This document shows positions 1 to 5,956 of a stretch of 7,608 nt of DNA, piece by piece. The stretch is from CAZLQG01 sp964561655. GTDB taxonomy: Bacteria; Patescibacteriota; Doudnabacteria; UBA920. The position numbers were made by a program, and so were the translations under genes. Below the pieces are notes generated by a model. The model saw only the letters and a program-made list of their open reading frames with translations. It had not been told where the DNA came from and made no database searches. The stretch is taken from contig CAZLQG010000033.1 in the NCBI GenBank assembly GCA_964561655.1, positions 1 through 7,608 of the forward strand, written 5' to 3'. Position 1 is the stretch's first letter. Each line of letters starts with the position of its first letter.

Positions 1-1551
1 CATTAATTGCTCAACAAAATCATCATCGCTGCTGCTTTCAGCTTTTTTAAGTTCAAGCTCCAAACGCAATGTTTCTTTTTGCCCCGTTTCCAGTTCTTTT
101 TGCAGGAACTCTAAAGAAAGCTTGGTTTTAGAAACGTCCAGCTCAGCCTGTTTTAAATCCTTTTGCAGCTCTTCTTTCTGTTTTAAAACCTCTTGCAATT
201 TTCTTTGCAATTCCGACACCTTTTGGGCAGAACTAATAACCGAATTTCTGGCAAAACTTAAGAAATTTTCAAAACCTGACTTTAAACTGGTCGCCGCTTG
301 TCTTACCGAATCTATTTCCTGCGAGGCTGCCAGCGCCACATAAAAATTTTGCATCTGCGATTCCAGCACCTGTAAATTCCTTTCAAATTCTTCCTGATTA
401 ATGTTGCCCGGGGCCTGAAGGGCTTGATACAAACTGACCAAGTGCCGCTCAAGTTTCTCAAGTTCAGCGGTAAAACTCTGCGTTTTAGCCAGGCTTTCTT
501 GCTGCTGGCTCTGCCCTTTTTGAATTTTCTGCTCAAGTTCTTTAGCTAAAGTCTTTTTTTGATGCAACTCTATGGAAATGGTCCGGGCATCGCCCAAAGC
601 TGCGGTTTTGTGGCTACCCATTTTGCCGCGAACCATACTTAAATCCTCCAAAAGCTTATTTTTGCCATTTTGCAAAACGGCCAACTGCTGCCTGATTTCC
701 TTATATTTTTGGTTTTCCTCGTAGTCCGACTTTTCTGTCTTTTCCAGCTCCTCTTCCTGTTTTTGAATTTCCGTTTCATGTTTAAGCTTTACCGCTTCCA
801 GATCGGCGATATTTTTTTCCAGTTTCGCTATTTCCGGCTGTAAATTCCAAAATGTTTTACCAAAAAAATCCCGCTGCAACATTCTAAATTCAGTCTCAAG
901 CTCGCTTCTGGCTTCCATTTTTTTGGCCTGCCTCTTTAAAGATTTAAGCCTCGGCTCTATTTCTTTAATTAAATCTTCGGCACGCATTAAATTCTGCGCC
1001 GTTTGCTCTAGACGCCTTAAAGTCTTGATTCTTTTAATGTAATAAGTTTTTACGCCGCTGGCCTCGTCTAAAATTCCTTTTACTTCCGCAGGGCCGGCCA
1101 AGATCATCTGGTCAATGGTGCCCTGCCCAATAACCGTATAGCGGGAAGTGTTAATCCCGCCCTTTAAAACCAAATCCACCACATCCAAAAGCCGCACCTG
1201 CTGTCCGTTAATTAAATATTCGCTTTGCCCGCTCCTGTCCACTCTTCTTCCAATGCTTACCTCAGGGGAGTCCAGCGGAATCCTGCGGTCGGCATTGTCA
1301 AAAGTCGCCGCAACTTCCGCAAAACCGTGGCGCACTTTTTTATCCGAGCCTGCAAAAATTACGTCCTCGCTTTTCTTGCCGCGCATCAGTTTTAGCGACT
1401 GTTCGCCCAAAACCCAGCGCACCGCGTCAGCCACGTTGCTCTTGCCGCTACCGTTCGGGCCCACAATCGCCACCACGCCCTTGCCAAACTCCAGCACGAT
1501 CTTTTGTGCGAACGACTTGAACCCGTAAATTTCTAAACGTTTAAGATACAT
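1..1551 (-). CDS. smc: Chromosome segregation protein SMC, N-terminal part (cut by window edge)
   Basis: The minus-strand frame from ATG at 1551 stays open to base 1, giving 517 codons of the head's N-lobe and part of the first coiled coil. SMC dimers are ATPases that organise and segregate the chromosome with ScpA and ScpB. The start MYLKRLEIYGFKSFA is typical of the family. The Walker A motif GPNGSGKS lies at residues 31-38, the arginine-finger motif MRG near 56-58 and the Q-loop motif IGQG at 141-144. The segment DEASGVKTYYIKR (162-174) leads into the coiled coil. From about residue 175 to the edge the chain is charged and heptad-like, rich in K, E, Q and L. The hinge, second coil, signature motif and Walker B lie outside the window, which fits the usual length of about 1150-1200 residues. 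It follows rnc on the same strand with a 136-bp repeat-filled gap. The Shine-Dalgarno is weak (GGAA about 10 nt upstream). Confidence 0.95.
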   Translation of the reverse strand, partial: MYLKRLEIYGFKSFAQKIVLEFGKGVVAIVGPNGSGKSNVADAVRWVLGEQSLKLMRGKKSEDVIFAGSDKKVRHGFAEVAATFDNADRRIPLDSPEVSIGRRVDRSGQSEYLINGQQVRLLDVVDLVLKGGINTSRYTVIGQGTIDQMILAGPAEVKGILDEASGVKTYYIKRIKTLRRLEQTAQNLMRAEDLIKEIEPRLKSLKRQAKKMEARSELETEFRMLQRDFFGKTFWNLQPEIAKLEKNIADLEAVKLKHETEIQKQEEELEKTEKSDYEENQKYKEIRQQLAVLQNGKNKLLEDLSMVRGKMGSHKTAALGDARTISIELHQKKTLAKELEQKIQKGQSQQQESLAKTQSFTAELEKLERHLVSLYQALQAPGNINQEEFERNLQVLESQMQNFYVALAASQEIDSVRQAATSLKSGFENFLSFARNSVISSAQKVSELQRKLQEVLKQKEELQKDLKQAELDVSKTKLSLEFLQKELETGQKETLRLELELKKAESSSDDDFVEQLM

Positions 1552-1687
1552 ACGTAAAAATTCCAAAAAACAAACATCAAATTACAAATAATAACCAAAG
1601 TCCGAATTCCAAAATTTGAAATTTGGGGTTTGTAATTTATTTGTTATTTGTGATTTGTTATTTGTGATTTGTTTCAAACTAAACTCT
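1552..1687. repeat. A/T-rich repeat-filled gap between rnc and smc
   Basis: This 136-bp gap has no credible gene. It contains a 14-bp direct repeat, TTTGTTATTTGTGA, at 1640-1653 and 1654-1667, followed by a partial third copy to about 1674. It also has inverted arms AAATTACAAA (1579-1588) and TTTGTAATTT (1629-1638), and a near-palindrome around CCAAAATTTGAAATTTGG at about 1609-1626. Words such as TTGTTATTTG and TTTGTGATTTG recur, directly or inverted, in the gaps at 2381-2500 and 3500-3624. The gap may fold as RNA or act as a terminator or mobile-repeat remnant. None of these roles is shown by the sequence alone. Confidence 0.7.
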
Positions 1688-2380
1688 TTAAAACTTATTC
1701 TTCTTAAGTGAGTCTTCTGCGGCTGAAAGTTCCGCCTCCTGTTTGGAAGGCCCCCTCCCCTTACCAACCTCCCGCTCGCCCACCATAGCCGCCACCACGA
1801 AAATCTTGTTGTGATCCGGGCCGGTCTCGCTTAAAACCAAATAGGCGGGAGTAATACCGCTCTTTTCCTGTACTAATTCCTGCAGTCTGCTTTTGGGGTC
1901 CAAATATTTTCCGCCTTCAATGATTTTGGGGAGTTCCACTAAAATTTCTTTTTGGATAAATTTCTCGGCCGCAGAAAATCCTAAATCCAAATACATCGCC
2001 CCGATTACGGCCTCTATACAATTAGCCAAAATTACCTGACGCGCCCTGCCTTTATCCTTAGCCTCGCCCCGGCTCATCAACAAAAATTTTTCAAAACCCA
2101 AACGGCTGGCAATTTCCGAAAGCATTTTATAATTTACTAAAGCGCTCCTAAAATTGGTGAGCTCGCCTTCCGGATGCGAATAATTCTTGTAGAGATGTCT
2201 GGTGGCGGCAAGCTCCAAAACCGCGTCGCCTAAAAATTCCAGACGCTCGTTGTGAGGCAAATGAAAAGAGCGGTGCTCATTTAAGTAAGAGCGGTGCGTA
2301 AAAGCGCTTAAATATAAGTCTGGATTTTTTATTTTTGTTTGAAGAATCTTTTCTAATTCTTGCTTGTTGAATTCAGACAC
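1688..2380 (-). CDS. rnc: Ribonuclease III
   Basis: This is a 230-residue double-strand-specific endoribonuclease that processes rRNA precursors and structured mRNAs in the cytoplasm. The length and two-domain layout are normal for the family. The catalytic domain (about 5-150) carries the signature NERLEFLGDAVLEL at 44-57, with E48 and D52 matching two of the metal-binding residues. The second half of the active site reads ILANCIEA (117-124): E123 is present, but the position that is Asp114 in the E. coli enzyme is N120 here. The double-stranded RNA-binding domain (about 160-227) has the expected KSRLQELVQ start, a loop around GPDHNKIF, and GKGRGPSKQEAE near 206-217. Translation starts at GTG (2378-2380). 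There is no in-frame ATG before residue 86, and a weak GGGA lies 9 nt upstream of the start. smc follows on the same strand. Confidence 0.96.
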   Translation of the reverse strand: MSEFNKQELEKILQTKIKNPDLYLSAFTHRSYLNEHRSFHLPHNERLEFLGDAVLELAATRHLYKNYSHPEGELTNFRSALVNYKMLSEIASRLGFEKFLLMSRGEAKDKGRARQVILANCIEAVIGAMYLDLGFSAAEKFIQKEILVELPKIIEGGKYLDPKSRLQELVQEKSGITPAYLVLSETGPDHNKIFVVAAMVGEREVGKGRGPSKQEAELSAAEDSLKKNKF

Positions 2381-2500
2381 CTAAGTAAATCCCAAGAACC
2401 AAGATCCAAATAACAAACAAATTCCAAAATCCAAATTTAAAATTTAAACATTAAAATTTGTTTAGTTCTTGCTATTTGTAATTTGGAATTTAATTATCTG
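2381..2500. repeat. A/T-rich repeat-filled gap between tRNA-Val and rnc
   Basis: This 120-bp gap holds no gene. It carries one arm of a 33-bp perfect inverted repeat (2392-2424), whose edge overlaps the weak ribosome-binding site of rnc. It also has its own inverted arms, AAATTCCAAA (2419-2428) and TTTGGAATTT (2482-2491), so the whole gap could fold into a long imperfect A/T-rich hairpin. I see no G+C-rich hairpin with a T-run and no promoter I would defend. Confidence 0.7.
2392..2424 (+). repeat. Arm 1 of a 33-bp perfect inverted repeat
   Basis: Read base by base, 2392-2424 is the exact reverse complement of 3581-3613. The match continues imperfectly for about 10 more bases (2426-2434 against 3571-3579, with mismatches). 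The two arms are about 1.16 kb apart and enclose tRNA-Val and the membrane-protein gene. Confidence 0.9.
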
Positions 2501-2575
2501 TGGTGGACGGTAGAGGATTTGAACCTCTGACCCTTCCCACGTCAAGGGAATGCTCTACCACTGAGCTAACCGTCC
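2501..2575 (-). tRNA. tRNA-Val, anticodon GAC
   Basis: The minus strand folds into a full cloverleaf with the 3' CCA encoded (2501-2503). The acceptor GGACGGT pairs perfectly with ACCGTCC, the D arm is GCTC/GAGC, the anticodon stem is TTCCC/GGGAA around loop TTGACGT, and the T arm is AGAGG/CCTCT around TTCAAAT. The anticodon GAC occupies 2541-2543, so the tRNA reads valine GUC and GUU codons. Its 5' end lies only 3 nt beyond the stop codon of the membrane-protein gene on the same strand. It is therefore probably co-transcribed with that gene and released by RNase P and 3' processing. Confidence 0.97.
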
Positions 2576-2578
2576 AAT

Positions 2579-3499
2579 TTACACCGTCGCGGGTGCGGGA
2601 GATTTAGCGGCAAACGAATCCTTTTTTGGCTTTACCAGTTCCTTAAACAAGAGCAAAAGCGCGGTGTTAAAAAAGACATTGAGTCCGGCAACCAAAACCC
2701 ATAATAAAACCCCTGAAATTATCCGGGCTAGCACTATCATACCAGAAAACGTGGAAATTCCCAAGCCGGCAAGCCAGGCAAAAATTAAATTTAACGCCAG
2801 CTTTACCAAAAAAATCGTAAGCACCCCACCGGCAAATACGCCCGCATAAATTAGCATCAAAATTACCGCTAGGCTTAAAATTTTTGTCCAGGAGGTAGCA
2901 AAAAAATCCGTCGCCAAATCCAAAGCCTTACCCGCGGTAAGTTTAAATTCAATTATGAAAAAAGCGCCAAAAATATTAAACGCGGAAATGGTAAAAGCCA
3001 TCGGCAAAAAAATCATAGCGCCCAACACCCAAAGCAGGCTTTGGTATTTCAAGCTCTCCACAAAAAATACCGGAGGAACCAGCAAAACCAAAGCCGCGGA
3101 AAGCATTAAAGCGGAAGTTAAAAGGCTGACTTTAATTACCGGCCACAAAACTTTCAGGCTCTCGCTGAATTTCTTTTTAAAGACAAAAGGACGCCTGTCT
3201 AAAAAATCTTCCGCTCCCAAAACCAGCATAATTTTTGACCAGTTGGTCAAAAACAAACTTAACACCGTTCCCAAGAGCACGCCCAAACTAACTAAAGCCA
3301 AAATCTGGGGCTTTACCTGAAAGAAAAATAAAATTTTATAAACTTCCACCTCTGCCTGGGCGATATTTAGATTCAAATCCTGAAAATGCAGAAAATTCAA
3401 ATTAAAACCCCCTGCAATAAACAGCCCAAACAGCCAAAGCACGGGATTTTTAAAAGTGACAATATAAGATTGCTTGATGATTTTTGAATAAGAAAGCAT
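2579..3499 (-). CDS. Polytopic membrane protein of unknown function
   Basis: This is a 306-residue very hydrophobic protein that I do not recognise as a named family. After a short N-terminus (SYSKIIKQ) and the motif FKNPVLWLFGLFIAGG (16-31) it shows about six or seven membrane segments. These lie near 17-33, 64-85, 120-145, 153-184, 206-247 (probably two) and 252-286. A charged loop rich in D, R and K (98-112) separates segments two and three. The tail, from about residue 287, is basic and ends KSPAPATV, probably cytoplasmic. There are no catalytic or nucleotide-binding motifs, so a structural, transport or envelope role is all that can be said. The gene lies after ftsH on the same strand and abuts tRNA-Val by 3 nt. 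The ATG start at 3497-3499 has only a weak GGTG or AAAAG upstream. It is bracketed by a 33-bp inverted repeat. Confidence 0.88.
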   Translation of the reverse strand: MLSYSKIIKQSYIVTFKNPVLWLFGLFIAGGFNLNFLHFQDLNLNIAQAEVEVYKILFFFQVKPQILALVSLGVLLGTVLSLFLTNWSKIMLVLGAEDFLDRRPFVFKKKFSESLKVLWPVIKVSLLTSALMLSAALVLLVPPVFFVESLKYQSLLWVLGAMIFLPMAFTISAFNIFGAFFIIEFKLTAGKALDLATDFFATSWTKILSLAVILMLIYAGVFAGGVLTIFLVKLALNLIFAWLAGLGISTFSGMIVLARIISGVLLWVLVAGLNVFFNTALLLLFKELVKPKKDSFAAKSPAPATV

Positions 3500-3624
3500 C
3501 TTTTAATCACCAAGAGTCAAATCACAAGTTCCAAACAAGCACCAATATTAAAAACTTTAGAATTTGAGGCTTGAATTTTAGAATTTGTTTGTTATTTGGA
3601 TCTTGGTTCTTGGAACTTATTCTG
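3500..3624. repeat. A/T-rich repeat-filled gap between ftsH and the membrane-protein gene
   Basis: This 125-bp gap has no gene. It carries the second arm of the 33-bp inverted repeat (3581-3613) and an 11-bp direct repeat, TTTAGAATTTG, at 3556-3566 and 3577-3587. It also contains words (CAAATCACAAG, AAGTTCC) that are inverted versions of words in the other gaps or at its own other end. On the minus strand, just after the ftsH stop, there is no G+C-rich terminator hairpin. ftsH transcripts may therefore read through into the membrane-protein gene and tRNA-Val. Confidence 0.7.
3581..3613 (-). repeat. Arm 2 of the 33-bp perfect inverted repeat
   Basis: This arm is the exact reverse complement of 2392-2424. 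It sits 12 bases beyond the ftsH stop codon, whereas arm 1 sits just upstream of rnc, so the two arms are placed differently relative to the genes they flank. Confidence 0.9.
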
Positions 3625-5529
3625 TTATGCCGCCGCTCCTGCCGCGGCTTTAATGCTTTTTTCAGCTTCTGCTTCCAATTCTCCAAATTCCGGCCTGGTC
3701 TTCTTGTCTTTTGGAATTATGTCCCTGACTATTTCGTTGAATTCTTCCTGTTCAATGGTTTCCTGCGCTATAAGCTTTTTGGCGATTGTTTCCAAATAGC
3801 CCTTATGCTTGGTCAACATTTCCGTAGCAATTTTAAGGCCCTGCTGCATAATTTTGCTCACTTCGTCGTCAATTTTTTTTGCCACGGCCTCGCTGTAATT
3901 CCTCTGCTCATGGATTTCCCTGCCCAAAAACACCATTTCCTGGCTGCTACCTAAAGTCACCGGCCCCAAGGTCTCGCTCATGCCGTAATTCATTACCAGC
4001 TTTCTGGCCATGTCAGTTGCTACTTTCAGGTCATTGCTCGCCCCAGTGGTAAGCTCTTTAAAAATCAATTTTTCCGCGGCATAGCCGCCCAAAAGCGCAG
4101 CAATTTCGTCTAAAAAGCTCTGCCGGGTGTGCAGGTGTTTGTCTTCCACCGGCAATTTCATGGTATAACCAGCGGCGCGGCCTCGGGAGATAATAGAAAC
4201 TTTATGCACCGGATCGGCAAATAGCAAGACGCTGCCAACCAAAGCATGGCCGCCTTCGTGATACGCCGTAATTTCTTTTTCTTTTTTTGAAAGGATATGA
4301 CTCTTGCGCTCCGGCCCCAGCATAACTTTCTCTATGGATTCTTTAAGCTCCGCCTCGCCGACCTGCTTTTTGTTAAGCCTTGCCGTTAAAATCGCAGATT
4401 CATTTATTAAGTTTGCCAAATCCGCGCCGCTAAAACCCGGAGTTCTTTCGGCAATCACGCGCAAATTTACATCTTTGGCCAAAGGCTTATTCTTGGCATG
4501 CACCTGTAAAATTGCTTCCCGGTCCTGAATGTCCGGCAAGTCCAGAACCACCTGCCGGTCAAAGCGCCCGGGCCTGAGCAGTGCCGGGTCCAAAACATCC
4601 GGCCGGTTGGTCGCGGCCATCACAATTACGTTGGTGTCCGTGTCAAAACCGTCCATTTCCACCAAGATTTGATTTAAGGTCTGCTCGCGCTCGTCGTGCC
4701 CGCCGCCAAGCCCCGCGCCCCTCTGCCTGCCCACCGCGTCTATTTCGTCAATGAACACAATGCACGGCGCGTTCTTTTTTGCTTTTTTGAACAAATCCCG
4801 CACGCGCGCCGCGCCCACACCCACGAACATTTCCACGAATTCGCTTCCGGAAATATGAAAAAAAGGCGCGTTGGCTTCTCCGGCCACGGCGCGGCTTAAA
4901 AGCGTCTTTCCCACGCCCGGCGCGCCCAACAACAAGACGCCTCTGGGTATCTTTGCCCCGAGCTGTAAAAATTTCTGCGGGAAACGCAAAAAGTCCACCA
5001 CTTCAGCCAGCTCTTCTTTAGCCTCTTTAGCTCCGGCAACGTCCGCAAACTTCACTTTGTTTTTCCGTTCATCCGAAAGCTTCGCGCCGCTCTGGCCAAA
5101 AGACAAAGCGCGGTTGTTGCTGCCTTGCACCTGGCGCATCATAAAATAAATAAACAAAGCAATGAACAAAAACGGAATTAAAAACGGCAAAATGGCGCTC
5201 AAAAGGTTCTCGCTAAAACTGCTGCCTTTATTTTCAATGCTCACGGCGCGGATTTTTTCCACTGGCACCCCGCTGTCTTTGAATATTTGGTAAATATTGT
5301 CATTTTTGCCCAAACGCGCCGACTGCTTCACATCGCTATCTTTCACCGTGGCCGATACGGTATTGTCAGTCACCGTAAGATTCTCCACCTTTTCCTGCTC
5401 AACCAAATTGATAATTTCCGTTACCGAAACTTCCTGGGTTTTGGTTTCTTCGGTAAACGCGGAAAAAATCGCGGTAATAAACAAAAACCCGATTAAAATT
5501 AAAATAATATTTTTTATGACTTTTCCCAT
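3625..5529 (-). CDS. ftsH: ATP-dependent zinc metalloprotease FtsH
   Basis: This is a 634-residue membrane-anchored AAA+ protease that forms hexamers and degrades misfolded membrane proteins and selected regulators. The length is normal and no part is missing. Two membrane helices (about 6-24 and 110-131) flank an extracytoplasmic domain (25-109). The AAA+ module has Walker A GAPGVGKT (202-209), a pore loop around FVGVG (235-239), Walker B IVFIDEID (257-264) and the second region of homology starting at ATNRP (306-310). Arginine fingers are R319 and R322 in RPGRFDR. The zinc motif is HEGGH (424-428), and D500 in GASNDL is the expected third ligand. The C-terminus is a charged helix ending in an alanine-rich tail. 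It starts at ATG 5527-5529 with no clear Shine-Dalgarno. A near-consensus promoter lies about 40 nt upstream, just after tRNA-Leu. Confidence 0.98.
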   Translation of the reverse strand: MGKVIKNIILILIGFLFITAIFSAFTEETKTQEVSVTEIINLVEQEKVENLTVTDNTVSATVKDSDVKQSARLGKNDNIYQIFKDSGVPVEKIRAVSIENKGSSFSENLLSAILPFLIPFLFIALFIYFMMRQVQGSNNRALSFGQSGAKLSDERKNKVKFADVAGAKEAKEELAEVVDFLRFPQKFLQLGAKIPRGVLLLGAPGVGKTLLSRAVAGEANAPFFHISGSEFVEMFVGVGAARVRDLFKKAKKNAPCIVFIDEIDAVGRQRGAGLGGGHDEREQTLNQILVEMDGFDTDTNVIVMAATNRPDVLDPALLRPGRFDRQVVLDLPDIQDREAILQVHAKNKPLAKDVNLRVIAERTPGFSGADLANLINESAILTARLNKKQVGEAELKESIEKVMLGPERKSHILSKKEKEITAYHEGGHALVGSVLLFADPVHKVSIISRGRAAGYTMKLPVEDKHLHTRQSFLDEIAALLGGYAAEKLIFKELTTGASNDLKVATDMARKLVMNYGMSETLGPVTLGSSQEMVFLGREIHEQRNYSEAVAKKIDDEVSKIMQQGLKIATEMLTKHKGYLETIAKKLIAQETIEQEEFNEIVRDIIPKDKKTRPEFGELEAEAEKSIKAAAGAAA

Positions 5530-5566
5530 TGTGTCTTGAATTTAACAGGCTTAATTAAGTTAGTAT

Positions 5567-5595
5567 ATTATACGAAAAATTTCGTTTGATATCAA
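5567..5595 (-). promoter_or_regulatory. Sigma70-type promoter of ftsH
   Basis: On the minus strand, -35 TTGATA (5590-5595) and -10 TATAAT (5567-5572) are 17 bp apart, one mismatch from full consensus. Transcription should begin near 5560, giving a leader of about 31 nt. The spacer contains a 14-bp near-palindrome, ACGAAAAATTTCGT on the plus strand (5572-5585). The -35 box lies in the perfect palindrome TTGATATCAA (5586-5595). Either could be an operator. They do not match the CIRCE or CtsR sites known for heat-shock genes. Confidence 0.75.
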
Positions 5596-5608
5596 TCGTT
5601 TAATAACT

Positions 5609-5695
5609 TGGTGCCTTGGGAGAGACTCGAACTCTCATAGGGTTACCCCCGCTAGGTCCTAAACCTAGTGCGTATACCAATTCCGCCACCAAGGC
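5609..5695 (-). tRNA. tRNA-Leu, anticodon TAG
   Basis: This class II tRNA of 87 nt includes an encoded CCA (5609-5611). The acceptor GCCTTGG pairs perfectly with CCAAGGC. The anticodon stem CTAGG/CCTAG surrounds loop TTTAGGA, placing the anticodon TAG at 5659-5661, for leucine CUA-type codons. A long variable arm (CGGGGGTAACCCTAT region) and a T arm GAGAG/CTCTC with loop TTCGAGT follow. The ftsH promoter begins 13 bp beyond the CCA end. A candidate promoter for this tRNA lies at 5786-5814, about 90 bp upstream. Confidence 0.97.
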
Positions 5696-5704
5696 ATCTT
5701 ACAA

Positions 5705-5770
5705 CTAGCGTATGCCAGCCAGGCCCGTAGTCAGCCGAAGGCTGTACTATCGGGGTTCCGCCACTTCGGC
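5705..5770 (-). pseudogene. Degenerate tRNA-Leu-like 5' segment
   Basis: On the minus strand, the 15 bases from 5770 to 5756 (GCCGAAGTGGCGGAA) match the first 15 bases of the intact tRNA-Leu at 12 positions. They include the run TGGCGGAA. Bases 5718 to 5705 (CTGGCATACGCTAG) resemble the D-loop and anticodon-stem region TTGGTATACGCACTAG of the same tRNA. Between them lies a 37-nt unrelated insert containing CTTCGGC (5734-5740), which would pair perfectly with the acceptor half GCCGAAG (5764-5770). No anticodon loop, T arm or CCA is present, so this is not a working tRNA. It could be a decayed partial duplication or a chance tRNA-like leader. Confidence 0.4.
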
Positions 5771-5785
5771 ATAAAAAGCTTAGAT

Positions 5786-5814
5786 ATTTTAGCATCGTTT
5801 ACAAACCTTGACAA
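5786..5814 (-). promoter_or_regulatory. Candidate promoter for tRNA-Leu
   Basis: On the minus strand, -35 TTGTCA (5809-5814) and -10 TAAAAT (5786-5791) are separated by 17 bp, with one mismatch to consensus in each box. Transcription would start near 5779, just ahead of the tRNA-like segment, and reach tRNA-Leu after about 84 nt. It shares its -35 region with the plus-strand promoter. Confidence 0.55.
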
Positions 5815-5816
5815 GG
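5806..5816. promoter_or_regulatory. 11-bp palindrome covering both divergent -35 boxes
   Basis: CCTTGACAAGG reads as CCTTG, a central A, and CAAGG, a perfect inverted repeat. It contains the -35 boxes of both divergent promoters (TTGACA on plus, TTGTCA on minus). It may simply result from the overlap of the two boxes, or it may bind a regulator controlling both directions. Confidence 0.45.
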
Positions 5817-5836
5817 CTACCATTTTTTGATATAGT
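5808..5836 (+). promoter_or_regulatory. Sigma70-type promoter reading into the plus-strand operon
   Basis: A perfect -35 TTGACA (5808-5813) is followed after 17 bp by TATAGT (5831-5836), one mismatch from consensus. The predicted start is near 5843. It is the only good plus-strand promoter I see before the gene at 6084. Its transcript would first meet the terminator-like hairpin at 5905-5927. Confidence 0.65.
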
Positions 5837-5877
5837 TCGTAGTTCAACTCAATATCTTTGTTTTGCTTGTGGTGGGC

Positions 5878-5956
5878 AAAACCCTGTAAATACTTATAAT
5901 ACAGCCCCACTGCTTTTGTGGGGTTTTATTATAATCACCACAATTTACAGGGTTTT
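5878..5956. repeat. 79-nt nested inverted repeat in the leader
   Basis: The outer arms AAAACCCTGTAAAT (5878-5891) and ATTTACAGGGTTTT (5943-5956) are perfect complements of 14 bp. Inside them TTATAATA (5894-5901) pairs with TATTATAA (5928-5935), and at the core CCCCAC (5905-5910) pairs with GTGGGG (5918-5923). Alternative pairings exist: TGTGGTG (5868-5874) with CACCACA (5936-5942), and GTGGG (5872-5876) with CCCAC (5906-5910). The second of these would break the core hairpin. Confidence 0.85.
5905..5930 (+). terminator. Terminator-like hairpin (attenuator or small-RNA end)
   Basis: The stem CCCCAC/GTGGGG with the 7-nt loop TGCTTTT is followed by TTTTATT. That is a short but plausible intrinsic terminator for the plus strand, 62-85 nt after the predicted start site at 5843. 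It lies upstream of the operon's first gene, so it would act either as an attenuator or as the end of a small RNA of about 85 nt. Confidence 0.5.

Noticed and set aside
1148..1528. 126-residue plus-strand frame opposite smc
   Set aside because: It overlaps the conserved SMC ATPase head on the other strand and has no family features.
1640..1674. 14-bp tandem repeat considered as a CRISPR array
   Set aside because: The units are directly adjacent without spacers and too short, and no cas genes are present.
4246..4260. FtsH zinc motif reads HEGGH rather than the common HEAGH
   Set aside because: It still satisfies HExxH, all other catalytic residues are present, and this is a mild, tolerated change.
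5858..5899. Possible Trp-type leader peptide: TTG-started frame with two adjacent TGG codons just before the terminator-like hairpin
   Set aside because: It needs a TTG start with no Shine-Dalgarno, there is no ATG, and the downstream genes show no link to tryptophan metabolism.
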